Positions 1-13,344 of a stretch of DNA of 64,000 nt are shown piece by piece. The stretch spans positions 7,156,501-7,220,500 of the forward strand of contig CM028924.1 of assembly GCA_016801845.1 (NCBI GenBank), given 5' to 3'. The notes beneath the pieces were generated by a model. It ran no database searches, was not told the origin of the DNA, and saw only the letters and a list, made by a program, of their open reading frames with translations. Source of the stretch: Polydactylus sextarius. Taxonomy: Eukaryota; Chordata; Actinopteri; Polynemidae. The first letter of the stretch is position 1. Every line of letters starts with the position of its first letter. Position numbers and translations under genes: made by a program.

Positions 1-1132
1 CAATTGTTGAATGAAACTGTTAAATTAACCTTCAACCCAGTTATCTATCAAAGCTGATGTGAGGAGGAGTGATTCAGTGAATGGTTTCCTCCTTAAACAT
101 ATGTTCTTTTCCCTCCCTCTTCTTCTCTTGCCACAATAATGTTTAGATTCTCAGTGTTCCTTCCTCCCTCCTCCTCTTGTTTTGCTTGTTCTTGAAAAAC
201 AGTTGTGAAATTATTACCTGAAACCACAGCTGCGGCTCAGGAACATGCTCTTTTGATAAAACCACTGGCCTTAGAATGATAGCAGAGTGAACGAGGCATA
301 GATGAAGTGGTCCTGTTGGCCAGAAAATGTCAAACACGCCTGTAAACTGATCAGACGCTACAACTTTCCCACAGACAAACTGCCCACTGCGGTTTCACTG
401 GCACGTTTAATAAAAACAACACATGGGGTCTGCATCTGTTTGGTCCAGTCAGTATCAGCTGTTACTTCTTGTAGGTGATAGAATATCATTAATATGTCGA
501 TGCCAGTCTTATTATGAGGATGTAAACAAATGTCATGATGGCTGAGACAAATGGTAGAAGAAAAAGAAAAAATCCAAAAAATCCTTCATTATCTAAATTT
601 GATGTTAGACACGCAGGGAATGTAAAACCATCTGGGAATAGTGAACAAACACCCAGATCTGTCAGGGGGTGGATGTTTTGCTCATGAGCTCTCCTGCTGC
701 TGGGGCAGGACACTGGTTATATGTGACTTTATCAAGAACATACACATAGCATCTTATGATTAGCTTTTTATGTTGTGTGTTCTTTTGGGGGATACATTTA
801 TCTGAACTCTGATGTGATCACATATATTCTGCTGTTTGAATTTTTGATCCAGTTGATGCTTCCTTCATGTCTTTGGTTACAGACCAATCAGACAGAGCTG
901 TTATTTAGTTTTGAGGAGCTATGACTGATTATTCTTTAATATTACTAAGAATGATGTATTATAGAATTGTTATCTATCAATTTTATTTTACTTCTGACAA
1001 ATACAGGCAAGTGATTCACTGATCCAGTTCAAACTTGTGCAGTCATGCTTGTCACACATGATGCAAGGTGTAAAAATACTGTGGAACTGCCAGTGAATGA
1101 TGGTGTGACTGGTCGATTCCAGCCACACAGAA

Positions 1133-1155
1133 GTGTGTGTGTGTGTGTGTGTGTG
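1133..1155 (+). repeat. (TG)n microsatellite
   Basis: Short GT run with one GC interruption at its right end. Confidence 0.9.
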
Positions 1156-1816
1156 CGTGCATGCAGTAAATCCCATACTACACACCTCTGTCAAACCCTT
1201 TCCTGAAGTGAGATGTACTGCGAGTCACTCATCTTTCAGCAAATTGATAGGATGTAATGATGAAACATCCTCAAAAGTGAAGCAGGTGAAATGACATGAG
1301 CAACCTAGAGGAAGACACAAGTGGCCATTGTTACAGTTGGTATTTCTCATTTTGAAACCATGAAGTCCATCTTCCTCAAGCCTCTGTCTCTTGTTGGCTG
1401 GTCAATTATTAGTCCTTTTTTTTTTAATTAAATATATTTAAACTTTATGTGAATACATATACCTCACATACTTTTTTTTCCTACAGAAAGTAGTGGCTTC
1501 ACAACTCTTAGTTGCTCCTGCTCTTCAGATCTGAGCTTTCAGAAGATGGCTAGTTTAAAGAAATTTAAATTATTTTGACTATTTGATTGATTCTAAAAAA
1601 AAAACACAATCATTTTACACAGAGTACACCGGAGAAACGACCCCATTGTTTGCTTTTCTTGCTTCGTTAAATCAAAGTTTTCTGCGTAATGCGAATATCT
1701 CGCAACACAACACAAACCAAACAGAAACTCAAACTAGTTTTTAATTCTTCAAAAATAAAACTCAAACTGAAATAGCTTGTTTGCTTCGAAAACTAGACTG
1801 AAATGGAAAAACCAGA

Positions 1817-2032
1817 ATGGAACTCGATGATAAAAGTGAAATAAATTTACATAACTATACAAACAGAACACCCACGACTCTAAGCAATGATTCCTGGAGT
1901 CAACAACATGATCAATCAACAGTTAATTCATCAGCGTGTTGTGGCATTAAACAAGCCAGGATTGATGCTGTTGTTGTAGCAACATTAATAACAGGACTGT
2001 GCTTGAGTGTTACAGCTTTCATCCATTTCTGA
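1817..2032 (+). CDS. Unrecognised short frame with a C-terminal membrane segment (doubtful)
   Basis: 71 codons: a polar N-terminal part with several N-glycosylation sequons (NYT, NRT, NDS, NSS), then KQAR and a hydrophobic run ending at the C-terminus. An AATAAA lies at 2214-2219, about 185 nt beyond the stop, so it could be the last exon of a plus-strand gene. It matches no family I know, the frame opens only 15 nt upstream of the ATG, and no strong acceptor adjoins it. It may equally be chance. Confidence 0.15.
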   Translation: MELDDKSEINLHNYTNRTPTTLSNDSWSQQHDQSTVNSSACCGIKQARIDAVVVATLITGLCLSVTAFIHF

Positions 2033-5000
2033 GAATATCTGTCATCCAACAGGTCCTGGTTCCACGGGTGGTCTGATTTGATGACGTGACAGTTGTGGAC
2101 TGGAGGCAGATTCCTGGTTGGGAAATAAGAGGTTTTGTGTTTTCTTTGTGTTTTTTGTTTTTGTCCTGGGTTCACCCTGAAGAGAAGTTTCTACCACTGT
2201 AATCTATGTACAGCAATAAATTTCTTCAGTCTTTTACATTCGACCTCTGGTCTCTTTTGGTTTTTCTCTTATGTCAAACTCTCGCAGCCTCAGGCCCGGC
2301 GTCAAACAGAGAGTTTGGCTTTGCTCCCTTTGCACATGTTGCAACAGGCTGGCTGCAAATATCTCTGATCGACAAAGAGATTGTTTTCCATCACTTTTTA
2401 ATCAGATCTGACCTGCCTGTGAATACAACAATCATCAACAATCATCAAATTGCATAAAATACCAGGTTTGAAGTCAAGTAGACCAACAAGTAGGCAAGAG
2501 GCAGGTGTAGAAATTCCTGTCTCTGAGTGTTTAAACATAGCATGATCTTGTAATTTCCTTTATATGGTACCTGTTGACAATGGATAAATATGTGCAACAG
2601 CCATCACTGAAGTTTTTAGTTTCTTCTATGTAACTTGTGATTTTCCTGCTGTCACTAGTCAAAACACCTGCTCTAATATCTATTTGACATTTTCTATTGA
2701 CTTATGAGCAAAAAAAGCTGGAAAAAAATCGTTCTTACGTCAAACCGAGGTGGAAAAGTTGGTTTGAAATGAAAAACAGTACAACATAAATGCCAATTTT
2801 CCATTCTGTGCATTGTTTTTTTTTTTTTTTTTTTTTTACCATTCAAGATCTGACTGGCTCTCTTTTTCTTTTCCTTCCTCTTTGAATACAGCTGGATTTT
2901 ATTTACTTAACCTTCAGCTGAACCATATAATTTATACATATATTGATTTAGTTTTTAAGTTTTAGTTTTAAGTGACTTTGTGTCAATAAATCTATTTTCT
3001 GTCACTAATTATGAATTGTGTTATACGGTTTTAGGAACATGCTGTGTAAAATAAATGTAATTGTCCTTTAAAAAGACCTGTCTGTCAATGTGGTGGCAGG
3101 TATGTGATGTTGTTTCCTGTACACAGTGGCGTCATGGAGACACTTAAACAATCTTAAATAAGATAAGATACATTAAAACAATTTATTGTATTTTATGAGT
3201 CGGGAGGAACCTGGAAAATGAATCGTTCTCCTGTTTATATTTAGATTTAGATTTAGATTTTGCTCGGTCTCAAGGTATCTGCTGGGATCAGTAAAACTCT
3301 CACAGTGTTCTTCTTCTTCCAGAGACAGGGTTACGACTAGTCCTAAGAGAACTAGAAATTAAGCCATAAATTAACTGTCCTGTTTAAAAGCCGGTGGAGA
3401 CGCTAAATATCGACTGCTAATTCTCTGTGTGATGGCCTCAGTCATTACACTAATGTCTCAGAATGACTGCACAGTGATTTATTGATACTTAAAAGTCGTA
3501 AATATTGCTGATGTCTTTGTGACCTTTGTGTACGTAGTTCCAGAGTTGCCTTTGGGTCCAGAGGCTGATTCTGTGGGGGAAAAGAATGCAATGGCTTTAC
3601 AATGGCTGTTTGTGAATAAACAAGGCCACAAAACTAATCCTAAGTTAATAGTTCCTAAATTAGCCTCTGTATTAACATGGACACAAGAGAGCACTCAAGA
3701 AAATAATCTGTCATTAATGGCAATAAAAAAAAAAAAATAAATAAAAAAATGCAGACAGTAATTGTTGTGACTACAGACTGTGCACTATTTTCCTGTAGCA
3801 GTGATTTGGCCAAACAATCATATCACTCTCAAATAATTTGTGCATCCAAAATCACTCTGATTTTATTCTGAAATTCCCAGTCGGAGGTTGTGAGTTCTTG
3901 CTGCTCAAAGTTTCTTGTGGACCTTTGTCCATTTGTTGCTGCTCTTATCCCACAGTTAGACTGGTTGCTTATTTCGTGGTGAGTTTGAAAATTTGGACAT
4001 GGCTGTTTATGAGTTATAAGTTCAGTTGCTCCTAGCCTCGACTCATGTCTCTTTTCCGGCAGATGGACTGGAGCTCCACCATCTTGGCCTGTGGCGTTGT
4101 TAGTTCTTGTCCACACCTCGTTGTACCTTGTCGTAACCAACAAGTACAGCATCGCCTCAGTGTCCTCCATTAATGTTTACTGATGTTTTTCTGTCGCAAC
4201 ATCACAACACTTTTGACCCCACTCACCCCATTCACGTTGAGGAGGTACCCAATTGTAAAGGACAATGATGTGTCTGGTACCAAACTGAGCAGAGTTGAGC
4301 CGAGTAGAGCTAGAATAGTGTAGTGGAAATGAGACATTAGACCAGATCTTACAACCCACAAGACCCAAAGAATCTACTGCATTGAGGCAGTGGAAGTGGG
4401 ACCTCACCAATATAATGCAAGTAGTTTTAATGTTGTGGCTGATCTGTGGATGTTGGAAGGTCCATGCTGTAACTCCACTGGAGGACACTGATATACAACA
4501 TATCTTTTCACTAATTGTTTTAAATCACAACATTATAAATCCATATGCAAAAAAAAAAAAAAAAAAAAAAAGTACATACATATGAAATTGAAGTGAAAGA
4601 TGCGTATGGAGGCAGGTGAGGTGAGCTTGAATAAAAGATAAGTCTAATACATTTCATGTAGACAAAAGAAAAACAGAAACAGGAAAAGGCACAAGGAAGA
4701 CAACGGAACAGAACAAATCACCAAAACAGATGAACTGCCAAAGAATGAAGGAAAGGTTAAACACACTAAGGTGTTGAAAGCAATCAGAAACAGGTAAATG
4801 AATCAGGGTCTGGGCAGGAGGGAAACACACATGGGCAGGAAGTAAAAACAACCGACAAACAAGAAAAAGGAACTAAAACAGGAAATGATATGAGTCCAAA
4901 CAGTAAGGGACTAATCTTGTTTAGAGCATGGACCTAACTGTTAACAGATTGTCATGATGTTAAATGATAAACATTTCAACTGTACACTATCAAAGTGATG

Positions 5001-5493
5001 CAGCATTACTATCAGGAACTACTAGCACCCAGAATATATTCTCTTCTTGTGTACAGTGATAAATACTTACCATCAAAACTATATTATTATTATCATAATT
5101 TTAAGTGACTGAGTGCACTATTGTCCATACCATTAACTTAAGACATCCTTGGATGTCATAGTTCATGTGAAGTTTGCCAGAAAAATTCACAGTTCAATCT
5201 AAGAGACACTGTTTTCTGCAGGATCATCACAGCAGCAGCTGGCTTCTGCTCTCCAACAGGCTGAGATGAGATTCTACTTCATCATCGCTTGTTTAGAAAG
5301 ACACAGATGGGATTATCTAGAGGAACAAAAAGCCTCTTGTGTTTTGCATAAATCGTATTCACAGATATTACGCTGATGATTGGGTAGAATTATAACAAAC
5401 TGTTATTCTGTTGCTAAATTACAACAATACTATGATAGGTAGGGTCATAAAAACAGCTGCTTTCATCCAGGGCATTACCCCAGAGATGGACAC

Positions 5494-5877
5494 ATGGATG
5501 GATGAATGGATGGATGGATGGATGGATGGATGGATGGATGGATGGATGGATGGATGGATGGATGGATGGATGGATGGATGGATGGATGGATGGATGGATG
5601 GATGGATGGATGGATGGATGGATGGATGGATAGATGGATGGATGGATGGATGGATGGATGGATGGATGGATGGATGGATGGATGGATGGATGGATGGATG
5701 GATGGATGGATGGATGGATGGATGGATGGATGGATGGATGGATGGATGGATGGATGGATGGGTGGATGGGTGGATGGGTGGATGGGTGGGTGGGTGGATG
5801 GATGGATGGATGGATGGATGGATGGATGGATGGATGGATGGATGGATGGATGGATGGATGGGTGGGTGGGTGGGTGG
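5494..5877 (+). repeat. (GATG)n microsatellite, about 384 bp
   Basis: Nearly pure ATGG/GATG tetranucleotide tract. It has one interruption (TAGATGG near 5,629), a GATG/GGTG mixed section at 5,757-5,797, and a GGTG-rich right end. The tract is open in several frames on both strands (WMDG or HPSI repeats), which is a by-product of the 12-bp translation period and not a gene. Confidence 0.98.
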
Positions 5878-8800
5878 CTCTCATGGGTGGGTGGTCTGGT
5901 TTTTCTCCAAAGATCTGTCTCCGATTATCTAATCTACACATTTGAAATTAGGACCCCAACAGGTTCCTCAAAGTCTCCCTTGAATGATTAGATCTGAGAA
6001 AGCAGCTGCAGCCTGAGGGCTGAAATAAGAGTGCTTCTGATAATAGAGCGACAAAGAGAGGAAAAGACAGACAAGGAGATGCAAAGATAAAATCTATTAA
6101 AGTGCAAAAGATCAGGCAGAGACAGGCAGTCAACAAAAGCAGTGATCACTACAGAGTTGATCCGCTTCTACTGATCCTCTCATTCAACTCAAGAGCAGCT
6201 ATGGAGATGTCCATCAATCAAACAGCTCCAATTATTTATTAGTCACTTTTTTGTAATACATGTAAAAGTGTGGTAATGTAGATAATTAAAGTGGTAGTTA
6301 GTCCCCACCCAAAAAAAGACATTGGCAACAAAAGTAAGCATAAAGCAGGCATGTCAGTGTAGGATTATAGCTAAGATCATTTGCAATCCTGTAAGCCCTA
6401 AGAAGCTTAATAAGTATCAGTGCCAATTCTTTCTGTTGAACAGACCAACCAACCTCAAATCCACAGACTAACTCCAACAATCTACTTTAATGGAGCTAGT
6501 GATTTTGAGTTATCGCTAGTTTTTATCCATTTTACACATTGTAAGACATATATTATGCAATTTTTATGACCATATATAAGATTTCCATGAATATTGGACA
6601 AATAGGCTGTTGTGCAAATTGACTATAACTCATTAATTATTGATGAAAATCCTCTAGGTGTTTTCCACTACAAGCCACTGACCTTTGATCCATTCTTAAT
6701 ATAAATATATCAATTAAAGTAGCTTTAAATGAATTATAGAAGACAAGCAAGTCCAAAAACTACATTTTGACCAAGCACGTTTTGCTAACATATGGGCCAC
6801 AAGACTCTGCTTGTTAAGGTTTTATTCTTTGCTATTAAAACTCATATAAACAGAACAACATGCCTCTAAAAAAGATAGTTGTCTGTTAATTGCCCACTCA
6901 ATCTGCCTCATTGGACTGTATGTAAACATACAGCTACAGTTTGCCTGGTTTAGACCAGACTAGTCTGAGAGGCCACACAGGGTTCAAGCCTTTGATCAGT
7001 CACTAGTATGTGAAGCAGTACAGTCAGCTGCCAGATAAAATAGTCAAAGAGGCTTCAGGTTGTGCTGTAAACGGTCAGACCCCCAGAAAAAAAAAAAAAA
7101 ACGTCCCAATAAGACCAAAATGACAAACTACTCCTCTCCATCTTTGACTCTTCCTGTCTGACTTTTTGAAACTGTATGGGTTGTGTCTTTTCAGTTCATT
7201 TAACCTTTTCACACACAGCATCCTGCACAGTGGACTGATACAATCACACTAACACAACCAGCCTTGTCACGCTGACAATGAACAGATGAAGTACAATATT
7301 TTAGTAGGTTGTTAGACAATAGCTGGATGCTTTTTCATGTCTTCTATTATTGTTCTTGAATATTTTTTGTGTATTAATCAATCGTTATATTTCACTGTCA
7401 TATTGGGTCACTCAGATCACTTTTAAACTGTTGATGCCTGCTCACTTATATAGGCAGGTACATCACTGCTTTAAAACACAAAGGTCTCAGATTTCTGTCT
7501 TGTTCTGTTTTTCTTTCCCAAACATTTTATAAGTTCATGTATGATTTTATGAGGTTATGAGGTTGAACTTGTGTTCACTGATGTGGCTGTCATGTAGTCA
7601 TATATAGTTAAACACTACCAACTTTCCTAGATTTTGACATCAGGAACCAACTCCACCATATCTCCATTTACAGATAACTGCTTCCAACCTTTATGCTAAG
7701 CTACATGCTAATACACACAGTATAAATAGAGTGGAAATGATTTTCTCCTCTAATTCATACTATTCCTTGTATTTCTTGGCGACTACAGTTATTAATATTT
7801 TTATGAAGGTAAACAGAGGCCAAAAAGCTGTGAATTAAATTGTTACTGATGTTGAAAATCTTCTGAAGCGTGAGGGCGGGGTGCGGCCAGGGAACAACTG
7901 AATAAGTTAATATCGTAATGTTCTAGAAATAGAGAACATTCCTGTACGTACGTGTTGATATTTCTTTGGCTGTGTCACCGATGATGCACTCGAACAGGAG
8001 GTCAAACATTTTATTCACCATTACCTCAGCGGGCTGTTCCAAAGTTTGGTGCGGTTTGACAGATGGAGGCTGATTTTCCCCCAGTTTCACACAGCAAATA
8101 CAAGCATGAGCACCATTATTCAGACATTGACAGGGTGGGGGTATTAATTAGGTAGATGAGGATTACGGTGGAGGTTTGTGTTTTGACTGCTCAGCAGTTT
8201 GGCTGCATTGCGACAGGAAACCAGCGAACAACTGGTTGGACTGGGAGTCACCCTCCCCACTCCAACCGCACCCACCCACCCACCCCTGCCTCTTGCTCCT
8301 CTCTTTTATTTATATTCCTCTAATGTCTAAAGCTTGTAATGTATTTACCTCCTTTATAACCAAGCAACAGCTTCATTCTCTCACTCTTGATGCTTTCTTT
8401 TCACCAGTCATAGAAACTCGACATTGACACTAAACTATTTTAGATTTTCTTCTCTCACTAAAAACATTCTCACTTTTAACCATGATGTTAAATCTGATCC
8501 CGAGTCTCCTTCTGCCTCATCCTCAACAACCACTGCCTCCTTCTCCAACAGAGCAGTAACAGGTGCATCACTCTTACTTTACCGTGCAGCGCCTCCCTGT
8601 GGTCTCTTTCATAATGGACACCAAGTCATCAGTTCGGTTACGTTGCCACCTAGAGGTGAAGGTTTTAGTCATGTCAGACACTCCCTGAGATGCTAAAATA
8701 CACTTAGTTTGGTAAAAGATGTTGTAGATTAAATTTGTGCATATGTGTCTTTAATGACGAAAAGCATCAGTTCATCACTGTCCAGAGGCATTTAATTAGT

Positions 8801-9221
8801 TTTAATATTTTATTTTCAGCTTTTTTTTTTTTTTTTTGTCTCTATTTAATTTCTCAACCCAGCACTTTACTGAAATAAACCTGACTCATATGCATATTTA
8901 TATGTTTATATTTGTGAAGCATGTCTTTATCACGTGTCATGTTTTTTCACATGTGAAACCTTTGGCCTCAATATTTTCTATAGAACTTCTTCAGGTTATT
9001 TCTGAGAATATGATATCATTATTATAATTGATATTAGTTCATAATATTAAATATTATTTCAGAATATCAAATGTCAAATATTTATAATTTATTTTAAGGT
9101 TAAAACATTTACCTTAACTTCAACAGGAGCCAGCAGAGGGCGCTGTAGAGCAGCACTGATGTAGTATTACATTACAAAACATTCTTCCTTTAATCTAATA
9201 GACTCACTTTATTTTGAAATG

Positions 9222-9222
<1 letters not shown>

Positions 9223-9288
<66 letters not shown>
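9223..9288 (+). repeat. (TG)n microsatellite, 66 bp
   Basis: Pure TG dinucleotide run, about 33 units, likely length-variable between individuals. Confidence 0.97.
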
Positions 9289-9289
<1 letters not shown>

Positions 9290-9463
9290 TTTGCAGGCTT
9301 TTTTTGGAAGAAGTTGCATGAACTGTTTTCATGGAGTTTCATGGACAGGTTGTTACTAAAAAGCAAACCACACTCTGCTGAGCTGCCTCAACATCTTGTG
9401 AACCACAACAAGATTATCAAAGCAACCGTGCAAATGTGCTTTAAAGTGGCGTTAAATGTTTTC

Positions 9464-9465
<2 letters not shown>

Positions 9466-9498
<33 letters not shown>
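9466..9498 (+). repeat. Poly(A) run
   Basis: About 30 consecutive A residues, possibly the tail of an old retrocopy or SINE; no body was recognised beside it. Confidence 0.8.
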
Positions 9499-10949
9499 AG
9501 ACCAGTCAAGCTTTAAAAGATATACAAGTCCATAAAAGTCAAGTTTTGTCTTTGTCTTTTAGAGGGTTCAGACCTGTGTGCGTGTGTGTGTCTGCATTTT
9601 ATTATATAAGAAAGAAAACATGAGTGAGACAGCGAATGAAAGGTGGAGTGTGCCTGAGTCTGGGCTGTGACGGGAGCAGATTGCATAACCTGTCGAATAC
9701 AAAGAACATGTGGTTTGCGTGTGGATGTGCCCGTGCTGCAGGCTGATGCTGATGTTGATGTCAAACAACACCTTTAATTCATTTACTGCCCAAAAAATAC
9801 CACATCTGCTGCACGTTGCCAAAGAGGAGGCTGAATCACAAACATGGGTGCCGCAGCGATGCAGCTGATTGGATCTGTGGTTTGGAACAAAGTGGATGCT
9901 GACAAATGACGCCGCGGCTGTTGTTGTTGTCTGTAAATGTTGTTTTCTATGGGAATTAGTGTAATTAAAGTTGAAGTATCTGAGACAAAACAATCTCACC
10001 ACAAAGTCCATTTAACAGCTGTTCTTCAGCTTTCCAGCAAGACCGAATGTATTTTCAATTCATCTCTAAGATTTTTTTGCATTACCAGATAAACGCATAA
10101 TTTTGTGCTGCACATATTATTCATTTTCCAGATTTAAGAAATAGTCAGTCGTTAATAGGAAAACAAGATGTTTTTGTTGCTGTGATTAACACGTACTCTT
10201 CCTGCAGGGTTGTAGCTCTAATGGGCCAGGAGACATTTCAGTGATCTACATCAACATCAAACGATCCAACATATTTGGGGTTAAGCTTTAAAATCAAATC
10301 ACAATTTGACATTGAAGGCGACTATGGAAGAAGAATAGGTCATTGTTGTGCTGAGTACTGATCCTGCAAACAAGAAAAGAAGAGTCCAGTTATCAGTGGA
10401 GACAAAGAAGAAAGTCACACATTAACATGATAGACAGAGACACAGTCAGGTTGGGCAGGTTCAGTGTCCCACCACAATTCATAAGGTGCAGACAAATTAA
10501 TGCTAAACAATGTTTTACTTTGCCTTTATCAGGGTTTTATGTCCAACTTTGGCTTGTCCAACAGGGTTGTCGATTGCCACTGTAATTCATATGATCTAGT
10601 TTTTAGGGTGTTAGGTTTGGCTATCGCTACATAGCTAATGTTAGCATTAACAGCTGTTGACTTACTAGTCTAGATGAATCATTGCTGCCTCCAGATCAGT
10701 ATAAAAATATCCTGTTTCCTTTACTCACCAAGACCTGTCTAAAGTGTTGACTCTTATGCGTCACCTACTTGCTTTTTACACAAGTGCTAACCAACTTCTT
10801 TAACAATATTACATATTATGACCATTTGCAGAAACTACATTTGGCTGCAGGCTTTTGGTTTTTTTTTCTGATCCTTTTAAAAATGTGTCATCTATGTTTA
10901 TGGGGGAATTAAAGTAGCTGATGAAAATCATGTGGAATCATAAAAAGCT

Positions 10950-10950
<1 letters not shown>

Positions 10951-10980
<30 letters not shown>

Positions 10981-11434
10981 ACCCCTATTTAACCAGGTTA
11001 GCTTGTTGAGATGTAGAATCTCTTTTTCAAAAGCGACCTGACCAAGAGGCAGCAAAATTTTACAGAGCAAGTAGTACCATAAATAAGATTTGTACAAGGA
11101 GTAGAGATTTAAAATAAAATAAAATAAATAAAATGTTAGAGATAGTTTAAATGAGTAGCATCTGATCTAAGAACAGTGACAAAGCCCAATGCTCTCGAGT
11201 TCTTTAGTTTTAAGAAGTTCAACAAAGCTATTAAGAGGGATCAGGTCCGACATTTTTAGATCATCTTGCAGGGAGTTCCACGTGGAGGGAGCAGCATAGC
11301 GAAAAGTCTTTCTCCCCAGTTCTGTGGAAACATAAGGAACAGTCAGGGTGAAAAAGCCAGTGTATCATAGACTGTGATGTCCAAGTTTCCTAACAAGGTG
11401 AAATCCGAGATTGGATCGGACCAAATGAGCCTTT
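10951..11434 (-). mobile_element. Truncated non-LTR retrotransposon 3' end (L2/CR1-like)
   Basis: A T run (10,951-10,976) is followed by TTTAACCAGGTTAG, then AATCTCTTTTTCAAAAG...GACCTG.CCAAGA. On the minus strand this is the GGTC...CAAAAAGAGATT...CTAACCTGGTTAAATA tail seen at the 3' end of many fish L2/CR1-clade LINEs. About 400 bp of further unit-like sequence follows to the right. There is no intact reverse transcriptase. Family name is from memory of the tail and should be treated as approximate. Confidence 0.55.
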
Positions 11435-12589
11435 TTTTAATTTTATTTTTATGAATCATCATTGAACTTTTGATGATTTCATCACATTTAGTATTCGATT
11501 CTCCCATTCATCAATAAAGATGCTGAACTGGGTTGACTCATCTCCATAGCAACTTGTGACTCACCTTTTCTTCCCGCTCCCTCTGGGCGCAGTTGTTAGT
11601 GACACATGCGACTGTGTTCGATCATGTGACTGCATGGCAGCCTCCCCATAAAAACACCAAGCTCTCTCGGTGGAGGGCCTCCTGCCAGTGCCACTCGCAG
11701 CACGGACCGTGCAAAATCAACATGATCCAGGACTTATCCCAAATCCTGTGAATGTTTCGAGACTGCGTGTGAAGGAAACGGCCCTGGTGTCAATCAGTCT
11801 GTCATCCACCATGACGAGGCGCCTCCTGAACCACAATCACATTAAAAACAGTCTGGGAATCACGTAACAAACATTTTTTTTATTACTATTATTATTTTCA
11901 TTGGACATGGCAGGTTTTTTTATTCTAATTGAACTGTGTTGTTTTGATTGACAGAGTCAGAGTCGTGTTTTTTTTCTCTCCCTGATAATAAAACCACAGG
12001 GAGAAACAGAAAATACTTGATTTCTTGCATTTAATTTACAAATCAAGTCTTTTTATAACTACCACTTCCTAATCCTCTGAGGCTGGGGTGTCTGGATGTG
12101 CACTGACAAAGGAAACAGAATATTTAATTAAGTTTTTGATGAGTCTGAAAACCGGTGAAAAGTCGGTTGAGTCTAGAGCTAAAACCTATTTGATCAAGTG
12201 AGTGACAGAAAAAACTTTAACAATAAATAGTTTCTTGATTAAAGCTCCCAAATGTGAAATGTGCTGCTTTTTGTTGTGTCTCTGCTTCCGTTCACTGTAC
12301 AAAAATGAAGCAAAAATATCCTAAATATAAGCGTCAGACATTTCAACACCAGGAAGATTTCACCATTATCTCACATCGTCACTATAGTGAAGCATGATGG
12401 TGGCAGCATTATACTATGGGAAGACAGAGAGAAATATTAACAGATAAATATTCTTGTTTCTTGTCAACTACTTCATTGTATAATCGGCCCAAAACATTTT
12501 GTGTGGTCACACACCACCAACGATTGAAAGTTTGAGTCCAAATTCGAAACGATTCCCCAGAGATATTATTGAAGTATCGTGTTGACAAG

Positions 12590-12663
12590 CGTTGAACAGA
12601 CGGACGGACGACCTGAAAACATCGTGCCTCTGGACGCTGCATTTATTGATGCGGAGGCGTAAA
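12590..12663 (+). repeat. Dispersed repeat end (GACGGACGACCTGAAAAC type)
   Basis: Contains GACGGACGACCTGAAAACAT...GTGCCTCTGG...GGAGGCGT, a terminal segment common in fish intergenic repeats. A diverged member occurs at 41,420-41,500 (CAGACAGCTTGAAAACAC...GGAGGTGT). Confidence 0.5.
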
Positions 12664-13344
12664 AAGATCAAGCCAAAAAAAATATCCTGGATACGAGTGC
12701 TGCCATTTCTGCACCGGAGCCAGAGCGTGCACTATTGAAGCCCAGGGACTCGTGTCGTGTCTTCAGATGAAGACTGAAATATATCTTATTAAAAAAAAAA
12801 AATTAATTATAATAAAAAAAAAAAAAAAAACATTTAATACATTTATCCACAATTGTCCCTCAGTGTTTGAGTATTTAACTAATCCATAGTGTTGCTTTCA
12901 GTTTTATCTGTAAATCTGATGTATGAGGGTTTCTTGGCAACGCTAAGTTGCTCACCCTCCCTGAACAGAAACTGTTCCAAGAAATGGGTCTGATTTTTAT
13001 TAGTGGGTATTTAAAGTTTTCATCCACACTTTTTGTAGCTTTTGGACACAAATCATGAATCTGCAGGCTACGGCAAATTAGTGGTAAAGCTGATGGAGCG
13101 TAGCGAATGTAAAGGTCTATACAGTGGGTTAGATTAAAAAAAAAAAAGAAAGATAATATAGAGTGTATAAATGACGCTGTATTGGAAGAGAAGGTCTCTG
13201 GTAAGTCTGTGGCAGTGAGAGACAAGCCCAAGTAAAATCTCATAAAAAGAAAAAAAATAACCAAGCAACTCACCAGCCTCTTGTAAAATGTATGAACCAC
13301 GTCAGGCCAAGAAAATAACGAGCGTGAACAACAAGTTGGAGATT

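Larger units (their letters stand above)
1..13340. other. Gene-poor left flank
   Basis: No open frame here shows a recognisable protein family. Contents are microsatellites (1,133-1,155; 5,494-5,877; 9,223-9,288), A/T runs (2,818-2,838; 9,466-9,498; 10,951-10,976; 12,790-12,829), a LINE-tail remnant (10,951-11,434) and a small repeat end (12,590-12,663). A 71-codon plus-strand frame at 1,817-2,032 is the only one with protein-like features (see its own entry). A TATA-like CCATAAAA near 11,646 precedes a short open frame of no known family. Confidence 0.6.

Noticed and set aside
5411..5991. Long overlapping open frames of WMDG or HPSI repeats on both strands
   Set aside because: They are produced by the GATG microsatellite; a tetranucleotide run is open in many frames, and there is no flanking coding sequence or splice structure.
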